Of a stretch of DNA of 64,000 nucleotides, positions 37,253-52,200 are shown in pieces. A program made the translations under genes and the position numbers. Every line of letters begins with the position of its first letter. Positions within the stretch are counted from its first letter, which is position 1. This DNA is from Zeus faber (taxonomy: Eukaryota > Chordata > Actinopteri > Zeiformes > Zeidae). The notes beneath the pieces were generated by a model. That model searched no databases. It had not been told where the DNA came from and worked only from the letters and a program-made list of their open reading frames with translations. The stretch is taken from NCBI GenBank assembly GCA_960531495.1, contig OY482848.1, positions 22,744,547 through 22,808,546 on the forward strand, in the 5' to 3' direction.

Positions 37253-40200
37253 CTACAAACAGAAAATACAAAGATTGATTAGGAGAATTTTTCCACGACA
37301 AAATCACTTTTCAAAAGTAACAAAGAAGCTAAAGAGTAACAACTATTATGCCCCAGATACTCCTATGGCTTCCATTTCTGATTTATCCAAGTTAATCTTG
37401 TGTATATGTGCTTCCCATGCCATGTTTAGAGTAGATGCTGGTTTCACATGGAGATATGTGGTACACGGCAAACCGGAAATACATTTTATGGTGAGAGCAC
37501 AGCAGTATTGAATATCTCCCACAACTACAGGCAGAAACTTCCACCAACTGTTACATTCATCAACATTTACTGGTCTGCCGTTGCAGAGACAAAGCAGATG
37601 TTTTTAGGAAGAAATATAGGACGTGAGTATCACAAATTGACTGAAAACAATGTGTTCATCCAAAGGCTTCAGCACACAATATATTAACATTTCAACATGT
37701 GAACTCAGCTTACGTCTCCTCCTGCAGCTAGCCATTGCAAGCACTGCATAGAAATACAAGCAGCAAAAAAGTCGACTGTAAAAGTGATGTATAGGTCTAA
37801 TAAAGAACTACAATGTTGTGTGTGCTCCCCTCAGCTGCAGTTTGCGTTGAAGTCGTGCCATAGACAACCCTTTAGACTTGTACATCTAACATGTTTTTTG
37901 AGGGATAAACCTTTTGTCTGTTCAGTGAAAAAAACGCAACCTAGAGGAGAATTTCAGGAAACTGATAAACAGTAACTTATAAAACAATGACATCACAACT
38001 AAATATTACAGAACTGCTTTATTGGATGAGTTGCTGAAGGCAAACGATAACATTCTGCTAGGGCAGAAGAGAACGATTGTAGCAACGCTCAAAACAATGG
38101 GAATTAACAGCATCCCAACTGACAAACATCAATGAAATCCAAACAATGTTAATTCTAGTGATTAACTCAGTTCTGCAAGCATAAAAACAAGTTGGTGACC
38201 CCAAAAACATCCATTTCCTAAAGTATTCATTTTTAGTTTGGAATTAAAGTCATTTGTTTCAATTTCAATATAAGATGGGATAGCTGCATTAGGGATGTTT
38301 AATGATAGCTCTATAGTTCAAGCCATTGACATTGATTTATGTAATTTAAACAAATAAAAATGTTAAGATTTTTTTTTTTTTTTTAATTTATGTGAACATA
38401 AGCACTGATCAAACACAATGTTAAATAAGGGGGAAAGCTTAGGACAGAATAAATTATATAGGCGAACATTTAAAAGCCTTCATGCAATTTTCAGTAATAC
38501 ATGTTTCACATTGCATCAAAGTGCCTGTTTACAAATCAGGAACTACAACAATCAAACTAGTAGAATCACAGTTCTGAAACACAATCAATAAATAAGTTTG
38601 CGGCAACATTACAACACATTTTTTCCACAATAATTAAAAAAAAACAACTCTATAAATCATAGTGCAATATGTGATTTATGCATAAATAGCTGATTTAAGT
38701 TAATTTGTTTCATAGATTTGTCAGCACTTCAGTCCATCAATAAAAGCAGTACACCCAATTCAAATACAAACCTGGTAATGGTATTGAGGAGTGTTACAAG
38801 AATAAACTGCAATAAAATGAAATGTGAAGTTACAACCTCATCACATTTTCTAAGGTCGTTCGGCCCATTTACGAACTGGCCTATTGACATAAATAACAAC
38901 AAATTCCCAGAGTAGAGACTACGTGGTGCCCTTCGTGGTAGCCCTGGAGACAGGCACTGGTGTACTATTATGAGCAGAGACATTCAGTATTTTGTTTAGT
39001 TGCCAAGGTTTTAGGTGGAAATGCCATTGGTTGAAATTGGATAATGGGCTTTAAAAATAAAAACTGCTAGCCTTTGAATTACAAACACACACATACACAA
39101 CCTACAAAACATGTAAATAACAGACATACAAAGTCTAGAACATGGCATATCTTCCTGAAAATGCAGGATAAAGTTCATTTACCCATTTACACCCCCTTCA
39201 GTCCCACAATTTAGAAACTCTGTTAAGAAGATGGCTTACTGAAATAAATAAATAAATAAAACAAGCTGATGCTATAGTTTTGATACAGTAAGTTTAACCA
39301 AGAACAATGGTCATTGATAATAGTGAATTTACACTTAGGTGTTAGTCCTTGAGAGAGAGTTCTTGTGTGCCTTGAGCCAAAAAAAAAAAAAAAACCCAAC
39401 ATACCTCAGCATACAAGTATATAAGACAACAAGGAGGCCTAGATATGAAACCAAAGAATTAAATATAGGCAAGCGAAAATATGAGCTTAGAGGTATATGT
39501 GGCATTGAGGTTAGAGCAAGACAGGCAGGCTGACACTGCAGCAAGAGAAGTTAAAGCAGCTTTGTGTGGATGCCCCTGAACTGCTGCTTTGGTAGTAGCA
39601 TGGCTAATGGAATGAGTCCATAATTAAGAAACAGAATTCACACCCGAAATGTACAAGGTAGCCTTAGTCTTGCATTAAAATGAGCTAGCTTTAGACAGCT
39701 AACTCCACAAAAAAAAGGCTCCAGCAGCTTATGATTATTCAACAACGTTAAACCCTATCCAAACATAAAAAGTAAGCCTGCCCTCGTTACTTACATTGCA
39801 TGTGGTCATAGAACTCCATTAGTTATGTCAATGGTAAAACAAAAACAGCATCTGTAATGCATCAACCTTCCCCTGTGCCTGAGAAAAGGCTCCACAGAAT
39901 TAAGTTTTAAGCAGCGGTCATGTAAGAGGTTGACAGTAATACAGCTACAGTAGCACATTAAGTACGTATCAATCTGTGATAAAAAATAATAATTCTACAA
40001 ACAATATACATACACAACAACGAACCATTCCCAAGCTTATCAGTGCACATTTTCAGACATGCTTTACAGTTGCATTCCAACTTTACCCAGGACAACGTTC
40101 AGACAAGCTTTCACAAATATAGGGGGAAAATGTGGATATAAAATGGCTTTATTAAGCTAATCTCTTCCAAGGAATCTTCAAAGGGGGGGTTTAGCCATCA

Positions 40201-43200
40201 AAGCAATTAATCAAGACGCCCCCGTTCAAAGGACATTTAAACATAGCAAAAACTCTATAATCTATTATAATGGCTCTAGGTCACTTCATTAGCCTGGGTG
40301 AGCTACCCAGAGTTAAAACAGAAAACTGCAAGTAACAATCATCAGCGTTCCAACAACAAGGAACTTTGAGTTTAATCAAACCTGAATAACCTAACAGTCA
40401 GAGAATATGATGGTCGCTCTTCATTTCTTTCTGAGCAATGAGGATTCCACAACTGTGTGACTCACTCATGGTTCTAGGGAACCAGTTGAACAAAAGTCCA
40501 ATGCCAGAACGTGTAACTCTGAGCAAACATTCTGACCAGAAAGAACTGGACTGAACATTTTGAACTACTTTCAAATATTAAAATGAATAGGTAAAAATGA
40601 TAACACGCGAGAGTGAAAATCTCACTGAGCCCATCACCACGACTGAGTAACACAGGCCGAAGAATGACCACCATATTACAATGAACACAGTTAAAAGACC
40701 TGAATAGTTATCTTTTTTCTATGAAAGGCAAGTGCTGTGTTAAAACAAGTGTTTTCAGAAAACATTAATCCTGTAAGAGATGAAGAGTTCAAGTGTTGTG
40801 ACGTTCTAAAGAGGTTTTGTGGTCTAGAACCTCTTTGCGGCAGCAGCTGAGGCAATAGTCCCTGAGATAGAGGAACCAGTAATGGCACCAGAACCAGAAG
40901 TGTTGGAGATGTATGGACAAGAGTTGGCAGATTTCTTCTTGGGGGGGTTTTTGAGTGTGCCGGAGCGCTCTTTGACTTTGTACTCTAGTGTGCTGTGGGG
41001 TACCCCGTAAACCCCCTGGGCCTTGGACACGCTCATGCGGCCCGCCATCACCATGTTGATGGCTTCCTCCAACAGTTCATGGTCATATTGGCGGTATCGA
41101 CCGCGCTTCTTCCTTGGTTGTTTGTCCTTGTCACGACGGTCAATCCCTTCCTCAGAATCATCCAATGAGGACCTACGCAGGTCCAGGCGGAGAGGCGAGG
41201 GGCTGCCGCCACCCATGCAGGCATCTGGCAGGTAAGGAGGTCTGAGTTTGAAGAGAGACAACGGTCTAGCAGCAGTAGTGGATGGGACAGAACTGGTAGC
41301 GCCCTCGGCTGATGAGGTGTTGTGTTGCAGGTTCTCGGACATGCCATTGGGCTCGACGCGGTTTGACCTGGTATCAGAAAGAGAGCGGACCTGAGGGATT
41401 CGCAGAGGGGTGGAGGACTCCAGACTTGGGGTGGGGCTTGGTAAGGGCTGGAGTGCTTCCCTGAGCTGGAGGAACGACAGGGAGAGGGTCTTTTGTAGAC
41501 CGCTCTGTTGGTAGAAAGACAGGGAAGATGAGGGGAGGCGAATATCTCCATTCTCCTCAGTCGCTCCTCCGATTTCCGCCCGCTCCGCCCATGCCGCCAC
41601 CTTCTGAAGGACCAGGCGAGCCTCACCGCCGAGTGTTGATGACATCAAGTTGTACGCTACTTGCTCCCGCAAATCATCAATCCCTGGCTCAAGGTGGCGC
41701 AGCAGCTCCAGCCTCTCCTCGGACAAACCCTGGAGACCACATCTCAAGGTATGGAGGGGTATCCCATAAAGGAGCGCCGCCCGCTGCTCCTGCAGCCTCC
41801 CTGAGCGTACATCCTTTAAGGCCGTGGTCAGCAGACCCTCAGACAGCTCCCAGCTTCTCTCAACGTACTCCTCCCTCTGCCTGCGCTGCCTCCTAAGGAT
41901 GGGAGGACCAAACAGCAGGGTCAGGATGGAGGAGATGGAGGGGGAGAGGGTTGGTTTTGGCATAGGGGAGACAAGAGGGGCACAGCGAGGGGTCCACTCC
42001 TTTATGCCTTGTGTTGGTAACATCACTGCGTCTCTTATGTTTCATGTCTTTTATTCTCAGTTTCTGGGCCCTCATTCACACGCAGGCTGCTGCGTGTCTG
42101 GTATGCACACACATTCTTTGCGTGTGGCAAAGCCTCTTCACGTCCAGGTGGGACAGTCTGTGAATGGCTGGGGTTACATTGGTACTCACACCCAACCCCT
42201 GTGGTTTTGGGATATCCTTCTGTGAAAGTCCTATGTGCTTCAGGGTTGTGTAATCAGACGTGACATAATTGGATTAGTAAAAAAAAATATTTTTTAAGGA
42301 GGTAAAATCATTTGTGAAGCACTCCAGTGTTCTCCACATTGTACAATCCTGAGCTGCTGGTCAGCTCACTGTGTCGTTGCTGTGACGTTACCGCTCAACA
42401 AGAGATAAAAGAGTCAACCCCATTGACTTGCAAGCCTGACACAAACCTGCCCCAACTTCAGAATGATACACTAATGACTGAAACAAAACACCGCTTACAA
42501 AGGAGTAATGAGCACATCATGGCCACTCAAAGGTAGTGATCAATTAACATGAATCCAACCAGCATAATGGACACTACATTTATTAGGACAAAGAACCAAC
42601 CATTTAGTGTTAGCCATGCCGTACGTTAAAAGAAAAATGCAGCAGAAAATAAGAGCCAAACAGGGGACATGACACAGCTGCAGCTATGAACTAAGATGTT
42701 TCAGTACAGAAGTCAGGGGTAATCATGTGGGATTGTCCCTTCTCATTTGTGCCACTGTCCTGATTTTGACTGGGAGCGATAATGTTTTTCTGTGCATTTT
42801 CCTTCTGGGCAAAACACCAGAGATATTTATAGAGAGCAATACAAAGACCAGTAAAACAGAACTCACCCTGAGGGTTTGTGATTGGCCGACAGTGATGTTG
42901 CTGAGCAGGCAGAGTTCCTCTTGGAGAGGTCAAGTACACCGTCTATCACAGTGAAACAAATTTGTTAGTGGTGTGAGGCTCAGGATCCGTTTCTGGATAT
43001 TTCACCGTTTTCTACCTTTAGAATTTGATGTAAGCAAATGAGGATGCAACAGGTGATTCTTTTTTATAACTAAGCCTAAGCCTTTTTTTTTTATCTTTAC
43101 GATTAACTTGGGCCACAAAATAATAATAAAATAAGGTGATGTGAAATTGCTCAATGTGTTTACCGAGAAGTCCAAAACATAATTTGTCATTTTATAATAT

Positions 43201-46200
43201 GGGACAAAGAAACGCCAAATTTTGGTGAATTGTACACTGAAAATAACTGGCTTGAAGTCACTGGATCAACTTAAAAAATGCATCTTAATTTCACAATCTC
43301 AAGTCGAGAAGACAAAATAAATATAAATTTAAGTTGTTTTTCAAGACATCACAAAGCCGTTAATTTGAATATCAACATTTGATGTGATTAAACTTCTGTT
43401 CATCAAGTAACTGATTGTTTCACCTCAAAAGCGAACAGATTTCTTATACTGCTTTACATACTCAGGTCTGATCAGGAGAAGATCAAGCTTCTCTCGTGCA
43501 TGTTGGCATGTTTTTTTTACATAATCTTTGGAGGCCAATTATGCGCTGTGCCATCACTTATTCCTCAGAGACATTCTTGCAAACCCACTCTAAAGATAAC
43601 TTCAACCAACCTTAAGTTGGTTGTTCATTGCAAACAAATGGCAGTAAACTAACTTTTCAAACTGGAAATGGGCATGTGTGTCCTCCATTCCACCAATCCA
43701 CTTCTTATTAAATTTTTGCTTTGCCCAGTGTGTGTGAAAACATTGAGACTATTCCCAACAAAGAGTGATTTCACTACCTGGTTGTGGTTCCCCATCTTTT
43801 TCCTTCTCGCGGCTGAGAGTGAGGTCCAGAGGGCCGTCCAGAGGGGCGTCCAGATCGTCTGCGTCCGACAGAGGTGAGGTGTTTCCAGTGGTGAGACCAT
43901 TCGTGGGAGAGTGGTCATGGCTCTTAGAGGCGTATTCGATGGCAAACTTGTGTATCATCTTCTTCATCAGTTCCTGAGCAACCAGAGGAATGTTGGAGTC
44001 ACAGCTCAGGGAAACGTCTGTCAAGGGGGAAAAAAAAAAAAGTTATATTTTAAGTTTGAGGAGCAAAGTTATGGCAGGGTTATCAGGTAAAACAATAGCA
44101 TTATGTATCTTTTGAATAGCATTTATACATAAATCAGAAATATACTATCATCATAAGACCCATTTGTCATAAAATATGATCTAAGGATTGAAAAAAAAAA
44201 CAGGACATATACAGGTATCCTTCTATTTAAGATATTTTTAACGCAGGTTTTTGCTAAATCTGCTAAGTGTGAACACATTTATGTATGCAATTTTCTTTAA
44301 AAAAAAAATCAACTAAAATTTTGACTTCCTCGTACAAAAAAAGGCCTTTGATTTTTTATTTTTTTTAACTTTACACTAAGGGTATTACTCACAGATACCG
44401 TGAGAAAGAGTAGAAAATCGGTCCTAACTGTTGAAAAAATTCTCAGCATGATGCAAATTTTGATCCTACTTTTAGGTGTAGGAGAAAAAGCATTTTATCA
44501 ACTTTCTTAACCTGGAAACTACTATCTCCACAAGGATTTAGGAGAAGTCAAGAGCTGTTCTAACTCGTTAAGCGTTCCCAGTTGGTGGTGTTCAGACAGC
44601 TTTATTAATAATGAGAAATATAGCTGCAGGCAACAATACACAGGGTCCCGTATCGACCAACTACAAAAGTTCCCATGGAACGTAGCACCAGTTTGTACTG
44701 TCGCTCGTCTTTACATCAGCATTAAGTAGAGTTTCCATTGAACGCAGCATCAACTGACGTAATGACGCAGTGAGTCCTGGCGACACGTGGAACTACTAGT
44801 ACAATAACACCTGCATGTTATTACTTTATACTAGTGGCTGTCTTTTGTCCACAGAGGACTTGTAGTCCACAGAGTGCTGCCTCACAGTGTCTCTGTGGAA
44901 GAAATCACTCCGCGTAGAAGCTCCCAACAACGTGGTTCCATTCAAACGGATTAAACACTGCATGTACCGCAGACATTCTATTCTATTTTGGTTCTGGATG
45001 ATCTTCACCTGGGCAGTCGCTTTAAAGCAAATGATCGATCGGCATTGTTCAGCGTCTCTGTAAGACAACTGCATTTCCCCATGTAATCTAATGGGAAAAT
45101 TTAACTCCACGGTTGAACATTTATCTACTATTTATAGATCAAACTCGGTTCTGAAAATACGTTGATAAAAAACAAACAAAAAAAAACCACCCTCAAAGGA
45201 ACACGAATCTGGAAAAATCGAATATTCCTTCTAGAAAGGTTTTTTTTTCAGCTTATTTGCCGGCTCGTGGTGATTTTAGAAATGCGCGACAATGCGGGTT
45301 TTGCTGCGGTGGGTCACATTTGATCTCTTTTGCCATTTTTTGTAAATAAAAGCATTCTGTTGACATCTATCCTGGTGCCATGTCCCTCATTATTTTGCAG
45401 CATTCAAGCCAGTCGTAACTAGGGTTGGGCACCGGAACCCGGAGCCAATATGGCACCGGTTCATTCCGCAACGCAGGCTTTGTTCCTCATTTTGGTGCCA
45501 CTTAAATGCCTGCGCTGTCAATTTAAATATTTGCCCTCTGGAGCACAAGAAATCGCAGTTTCATCGTCATCGACGATATGAACATGCACGATAAACACAC
45601 TGCAAAAAACGGAAACACAATGAATAAGATAAATCATTTTATTAACATGCGCCATGCACAGTAAGCTAGCGAAATTTAGATGTTACAATCCGTACTCACC
45701 CCCAAGTCAGTCAAAAACATTCTGTGTTTGTGTCCTCACACATGGAGTTGGCTTGCAGCTCCAGAGCAACGGGTCTGAATCGTGTCCGTTTTATTTCAAA
45801 AGTTGATGTAATGTCTCTGAAGGACATGCAGTGTTTAATTCATTTGAATGGAACCGCGTTGTTGGGAACTTCCACACGGAGTGATTTCCTTCCACAGAGA
45901 CACCATGTGGACTACGGGTGGGTAGTATGGCTGAGCGATTTGGGAAAATAATCGAATTGCGTTGTTTTAAACCAGTATTGCGATTGAGGACGGAGAAAGT
46001 GTCCCCATTACGCACGGCTTTGCTCCAGAAGGAGATGTAAAATAAAATTTAAAAACACTGTTCTGGCGCGCGCATCGCGGCTACACCATCGCTAGCGCGC
46101 ATCTCCGGTACCGTCCGAGAAGGAGACACCGATCGCTCCCTATTACATTGCTATGTCGGTTTGAATTCAATCGTTTATCGTTCAGCCCTAGATAGTAGAC

Positions 46201-49200
46201 AGCCTTTTAGAGCAAAGCAATAACACGCAACACGTGTATTGGCTCTCATCAGGTCTCTTCTCTCCGCCATGCGCAGACAGAGCTCCTCCATCACCCACAA
46301 TGCAGTGTCTCAAAGCGACAGGCCCCGTTACTACCGGATCTGTCTTGGAATTGTTTTTAACAAACATACAACAGACATTAGTTATTTTAAATCGGCATGT
46401 TTCATTTATATTGATTTAATTTGTTTCCGTTGTTTAAAGTTTAAGTCGTTTTACCCCCGGATATTTTTTTTCATTTCAAGAGATGTTTTGTTGAGTTTAG
46501 TGGAAAATGTTTTAAAGGGAGCAGGGGAGATTAAACTTTAATTTCTTAAAGTTATATTGTCTTATTGGTTGGGTATTCATGTGTAATTTATTAAAATGCA
46601 TATTCGAAATAATTTGAATTTCATTTACAAATTCAGTGGGCATAGGCTTTTCAATTTTTTGAGTCTGTGTTAGCAGTTTACCTATTAAAAGCAGAAAGCT
46701 ATAGGAACTGTATAGTTTATATGCACACTTCACTTTTTCGCAAGTCACATTGTCATTGCCATCTTTAATGTCATTGACCGTTGTTTTGTGCTTTTATTTA
46801 ATTTTAAGTATCGGTTCAAGCACGTTTTAGGCACCTGTACCCTTTTAAAAGTATCGATTTAGCACTGGTATCAGAAAAACCACAAAAGATACCCAACCTT
46901 AGTCGTAAAAACAGTACCGACTGTAGGAGCCCATGATACCGGGCTCGGCAGTAACGGTTGCCCCCAGAATGAGTCGATTGACAACCATTTTGTGGCCTCT
47001 GATTGCCCCCTTTGGCAACCACTTAACATAAAAAATAGGGGCAGCAAACCGCAAAACCTGCAACCTGACATAAATAAATTTGTTGCATTAGTGATATTAA
47101 AATATTTCTGTTACAGTCTGAACCAGAACGCTGCATGTGCGTTGGTAGTTTACGTTTTGTTTATCTGTCCGAGAGAAGGACGCCATCCGCGATCGACTAA
47201 CTAGTGGCCTCCCTCTGATATTACGTTAGAACTAAAACGTGGACACGGCTCTAGTCTCCGGTTGAAAGTGCTCCAAAGCGATGATGCGAGAACTGAAATG
47301 CGTGTCGGAAGTGACGCATTCATGGGAACGCGGAAAACCGTTGGCTACCACCTTAAGTATATTTCTGACCTTTTCCCCCCCATTACATGTGTTTGCGTTC
47401 CTGCACTTAACCTGAGCTAAAAACTAAAACTAGACTAAAAAAAAAAAAGAAACAAAATGAAAAATTGAAACAATAAAGTGTACTTACAGTGGAGGAAATA
47501 ATTATTTGATCCTCACTGATTTTGTATGTTTGCCCACTCACAAAGAAATGAACGGTCTATAATTTAAGTGGTAATTTTTGGTAGGTTCATTATAACAGTG
47601 AGAGACAGAATATCAAAAAGAAAACCCAGAAAATCACATTAAATAAAAGATATGAATTATTTTGCATTTCATTGACTGAAATAAGTATTTCATCCCCTAT
47701 CAAAACATGACTTAATACTTGGTGGAGAAACCCTTGTTGGCAAGTACAGAGGTCAGACGTTTCTTGTAGTTGATTACCAGGTTTGCACACATCTCAGGAG
47801 GAATTTTGGACCACTCCTCTTTGCAGATCCTCTCCAAATCTTTAAAGGTATCGAGGCTGTCGCTTGGCAACTCGAAGCTTTAGCTCCCGCCACAGATTTT
47901 CTATAGGATTAAGGTCCGGAGACTGGCCAGGCCACTCCATGACCTCAATGTGCTTCTTCTTGAGCCACTCCTTTGTTGCCTTGGCTGTATGTTTTGGGTC
48001 ATTGTCATGCTGGAAGACCCATCCACCACCCATTTTTAGTGTCCTGGCTGAGAAGGAGGTTGTCACCCAGGATTTCACGGTACATGGCCCCATCCATCTT
48101 TCGCTTGATGCGGTGAAGTCGACCTGTCCCCTTAGCAGAGAAACACCCCCAAAGCATAATGCTTCCACCTGGGGATGGTGTTCTTGGGGTCAGTCAGAAT
48201 TCCTCGTCCTCCAAACACGGCGAGTCGCATCGATACCAAAGAGCTCATTTTGGTCTCAGCTGACCACATCACCTTCTCCCAAGCATTCTCTGAATCATTC
48301 AGGTGTTCATTGGAAAACTTCAGACGGGCCTGTACATGTCCCTTCTTGAGCAGGGGGATCTTACGGGCGCTTCAGGATTTTAATCCATTACGGCGTAGTG
48401 TGTTACCAATGTTTTTTTTGGTGACTGTGGTCCCAGCTGCCTTGAGCTCATTAACAAGCTCCCCTTGTGTAGTTCTGGGCTGATCCCTCACCTTTCTCAT
48501 GATCATTGATACCCCACGAGGTGAGATCTTGAGTGGAGCCCCAGACCGAGGGAGATTGACGGTCATTTTGTGTTTCTTCCATTTCCGAATAGTCGCGCCA
48601 ACAGTTGTCTCCTTCTCACCCAGCTTCTTGCCAATGGTCTTGTAGCCCATTCCGGCCTTGTGCAGGTCTACAACCTTGTCCCTGATGTCCTTAGACAGCT
48701 CTTTGGTCTTGACCATGATGGAGAGGTTGGAGTCTGATTGATTGATTCTGTGGACAGGTGTCTTTTATACAGGTAACAAGTTGAGAGAGGTGTCTTTTAT
48801 ACAGATAACGAGTTGTGATTAGGAGTACTTTCTTGCGTGACGACTAATCTGTGGGAGCCAGAAATCTTTGTGTTTTGATATGTGATTTTCTGGATTTTCT
48901 TTTTGATATTCTGGATTTTCTTTTTGATATTCTGTCTCTCACTGTTATTATAAACCTACCAAAAATGACCACTAAAATTATAGACCATTAATTTCTTTGT
49001 CAGTGGGCAAACTTACAAAATCAGTGAGGGATCAAATAATTATTTCCTCCACTGTACAAAACTAACTAAAACGCTCCTGGGTCTGCCCCCCGGAGGAAGG
49101 ACAAGCCTTGATGGTGAATAATGCGGAAACGACATTTCACAGCCTCCATCTGCGTGCGTCGGTTGTAGCTGAACGTAATGCATGTGTTGTGGTGTGTGTG

Positions 49201-52200
49201 TGACGACAAAGACGAGCTAAAGCTTGTCCAGTTTAATCTTAATTAATCTAATAAAAATATACAGGAAATGTCTCTAGTTTTTGTCTTTTTTCTAGTCAAT
49301 TTGGTCAAATATTTTCACATACAGCCGTCCAACACGATAACAAGTTCTTATCTTTGTAGACTGACAACATTAATAATGAGCATGGCTCAGACCTCATCCG
49401 GTGGAGAGCTACTTTTAAATGGAAAGATGCAAATGAGTAATTGGTAACAATCAGGGGACAAACAGGACTGTTGAGATTCTTAATTGTCTGTGTGGTGGGT
49501 TTAAGAGAGAGACGGAGACACAGGCCAAGTGTGATCAGAGCAGTTGGTGCTATCACGACTCTTGTTTGTGTCTATACTTGTGGTTCTTCCCTCTGAAGAT
49601 TCAAATTCTTATCAAGTACCAGATAAAACACTAACTACAAAGAATTTAGTTTGGTTTCTGTAATAAAGCTTTTAAACATTCTTTTATGTCACATTTTCAT
49701 TATTAAGAGTATAACTGCATTGTATCATAATTACTCACAAAAATAATTTCACAAAAAGTGGCAGCCATATTTTCAGTTTCGGCAACCAAAAGCTGATGTC
49801 TGGTTGACAGCCTGGCAACGTTCTTTAAAAGTAAGTGTCGAGCCCTGTGTCAACTCGAACATTTGTAACTGGTGTCGATACGAAGTGATGGTGTGTTTTA
49901 CTGGAACACGGAAGACTGTAATTCGTATCTAACACGGCTAACCTGGACCGCGTGTATTGCTGCCTGCAGCTATATTTATTATTATTAATTATAATTATTT
50001 ATATTCTCGGCCTTAATGGTTTCTGCTTGGCACAGAGACGTGCATCAGCCACGGAAATGATTTCATCTCTCTCCAAGCGATCTCTTAACAAGTTGATTCC
50101 AGCGTTCCTGACACATCTCTGCTCGCCAGAATGCACTCGCCCGCTTCGCTGCGAAGCACATTAATAATCACACGTGTTTGTGCTCAACTTAATGATAGAT
50201 ATGGGACCATTTTGGGCCTTGTACAGGAAGTGATTACGCAATTTAGTATCGCCATCACTTTCTGTAGAAACATGTTTCTGAAACGAAAATCACCACGCAG
50301 ATTCACTCTTTCAACAAAATGCATTTATGCAAATTGCTGTGTCATGTCATGAAAAAGACATTATACAATATATAAGTCCTACTTCTTCGCTGAAGGTAAG
50401 TGTAGGAAGCTTCGTAACTTTCATGTTTATTTGGTTGTTTTTTTTTTTTTTACTCCTAGTTAAACCTTGAGCATGATTCTCCGTCGCCTGCTAAAATACG
50501 GGCCCGGGGCAGGATCGTTATAAATGCAACCGAGAATGGAGGCTGAAACACCTAAAGACCGTTTCTACTGTTTCTACCCAATTTACCTTTTTTGTGGAAC
50601 ACAGCCTGGAGGAACCTGTGAGCTGACTGGCTGCTGTCAGAGATGGTCAGGGCCTGACAGGGAGAGTAATCTGAGGGGGAGGAGAGGGGGGAGGCGGCTG
50701 CAGGGCCATGGTCCTGTACGAGAAGGAAAGAGAGGTCATTTCTCCGGCAGTCGCTATGATCATACTCTCACTCTCGTCTTGTTGTTTACCCACGGTTTAT
50801 ACCGGGGAAACAAAACACAAAAAAAAAAATAAACAATGGAGATTTCCAGGGCTTGAACTTGGTAGAAACTGACGGTATTAAATCAAATTCTTACACTGAG
50901 TTTATCCAGGGGAAGGTTGCAGAATGAACAGTGAGAACAGCTGGCTTCGACCGACCAATCATCCACGTCTTCGGGTTCACAGTCTATGATACAGGCGTAA
51001 ACGGATGGGTGCATGCAGGTCAGAGAATTGCAGTTCAAAAGTAGTCTCTGGTTGTAATATATCATATGTCATATAGTCAGCATGAAAGGGCAATTATATT
51101 TATACACAAACAACACGAAGAGAAACAAAACACACACTCACCATCAAATATGTTGAGGTCTCTGAGCAGCATTGGGCCATAGATTCCCTCAAGAATGCTT
51201 TCGAACCCTGTAAAGACCGAAGACGCAGTGTTTTAGGTAAAAAATAAAAATAAATAAAAAAGCCAGAACGCTGCCAACTGTGCTGGTGCACTCGAACGCC
51301 TGTATCCTTACAAAGGGTTTAGTCGGTTGAATTAAAAAAGGCGCCTGGCCTGTGACATCACAAATAGGGCCAGCGCGATCAACGTCACACTTGAGTTGCC
51401 ACTTAACTGCGTTTGACAATTTAAACGTCTGTCTTTGTTCATTTTACGCCACGATAACGACATAGAATAACGCCGTCAAGGACACATGTCCACCTCCTGC
51501 AGAAGAGCCATCATTGTTGGAACATAAAAGTGCAACTTCACATTCGTGTTCCTCAACGTCAGCCATTGATTTGAACTTGAACTGGAAGTCGAAGGGATCA
51601 AGCAGCTTTTGGGAGCAAGGCTGGTCGATCCCCTGTCACAGCGGATTATCAGGGTGTAGATCGCATTCAACTGACAGGTGAGAGGATTCCCTGCCCTGTT
51701 CAACTACTGATCAGGACGACCGGCAACAAGGTTCACGCAATTACCAACCAGCACTTCGTTTATTCCAACATTACTTGGGTCTCAGACCACAGTGTAACAC
51801 GGAACTTTCTCACGCAAATATGGGAACTGGCGTTTCAATACTGCAAAATAGTCCCACTGGCAGCTGTTACCGGGGGATAACCTGGAACTGGCAACGCCAG
51901 CCGCGCTGCCGTTCCCACCCCCTCCCCGTAGATAACGTTCACAATAACTCATGTTGTGATTAATAATTTAAAAAGATACATATAGACATTGTACACCAGA
52001 AATATTTTATTCAACAGCAGCAGACACATGTGCATGGTTGTTATCTACTTCGCCGTGTTGCCGGGCAAATTAAACCCAGGTTCGGCGAGTGACTTGGGGG
52101 GGAGGGGGGGGACAAAGAAAACGGGCCAGCACAGCCGGCTAGCCAGTCAGTTAGCAGGTATTAGCCCGTTTAGCTGCCTGCAACTGGCAACCCGCCGTGC

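Larger units (their letters stand above)
44018..50586 (-). other. lcorl: lcorl intron 4, transposon-rich
   Basis: A 6.6 kb intron that contains a hAT element (45420-46901) with a second hAT-type end pair inside it, a Tc1 copy (47487-49054), a repeat block at 44887-44974 inverted relative to 45813-45903, and two copies of a GTGTATTG-type dispersed repeat (44622-44648 and 49945-49971). No exon is missing: exons 4 and 5 join in phase. Confidence 0.7.

Noticed and set aside
41048-41896. Alternative frames over the lcorl HTH exon
   Set aside because: The LCORL frame is clear from [10 protein letters not shown] and [11 protein letters not shown]; the others have no recognisable domain.
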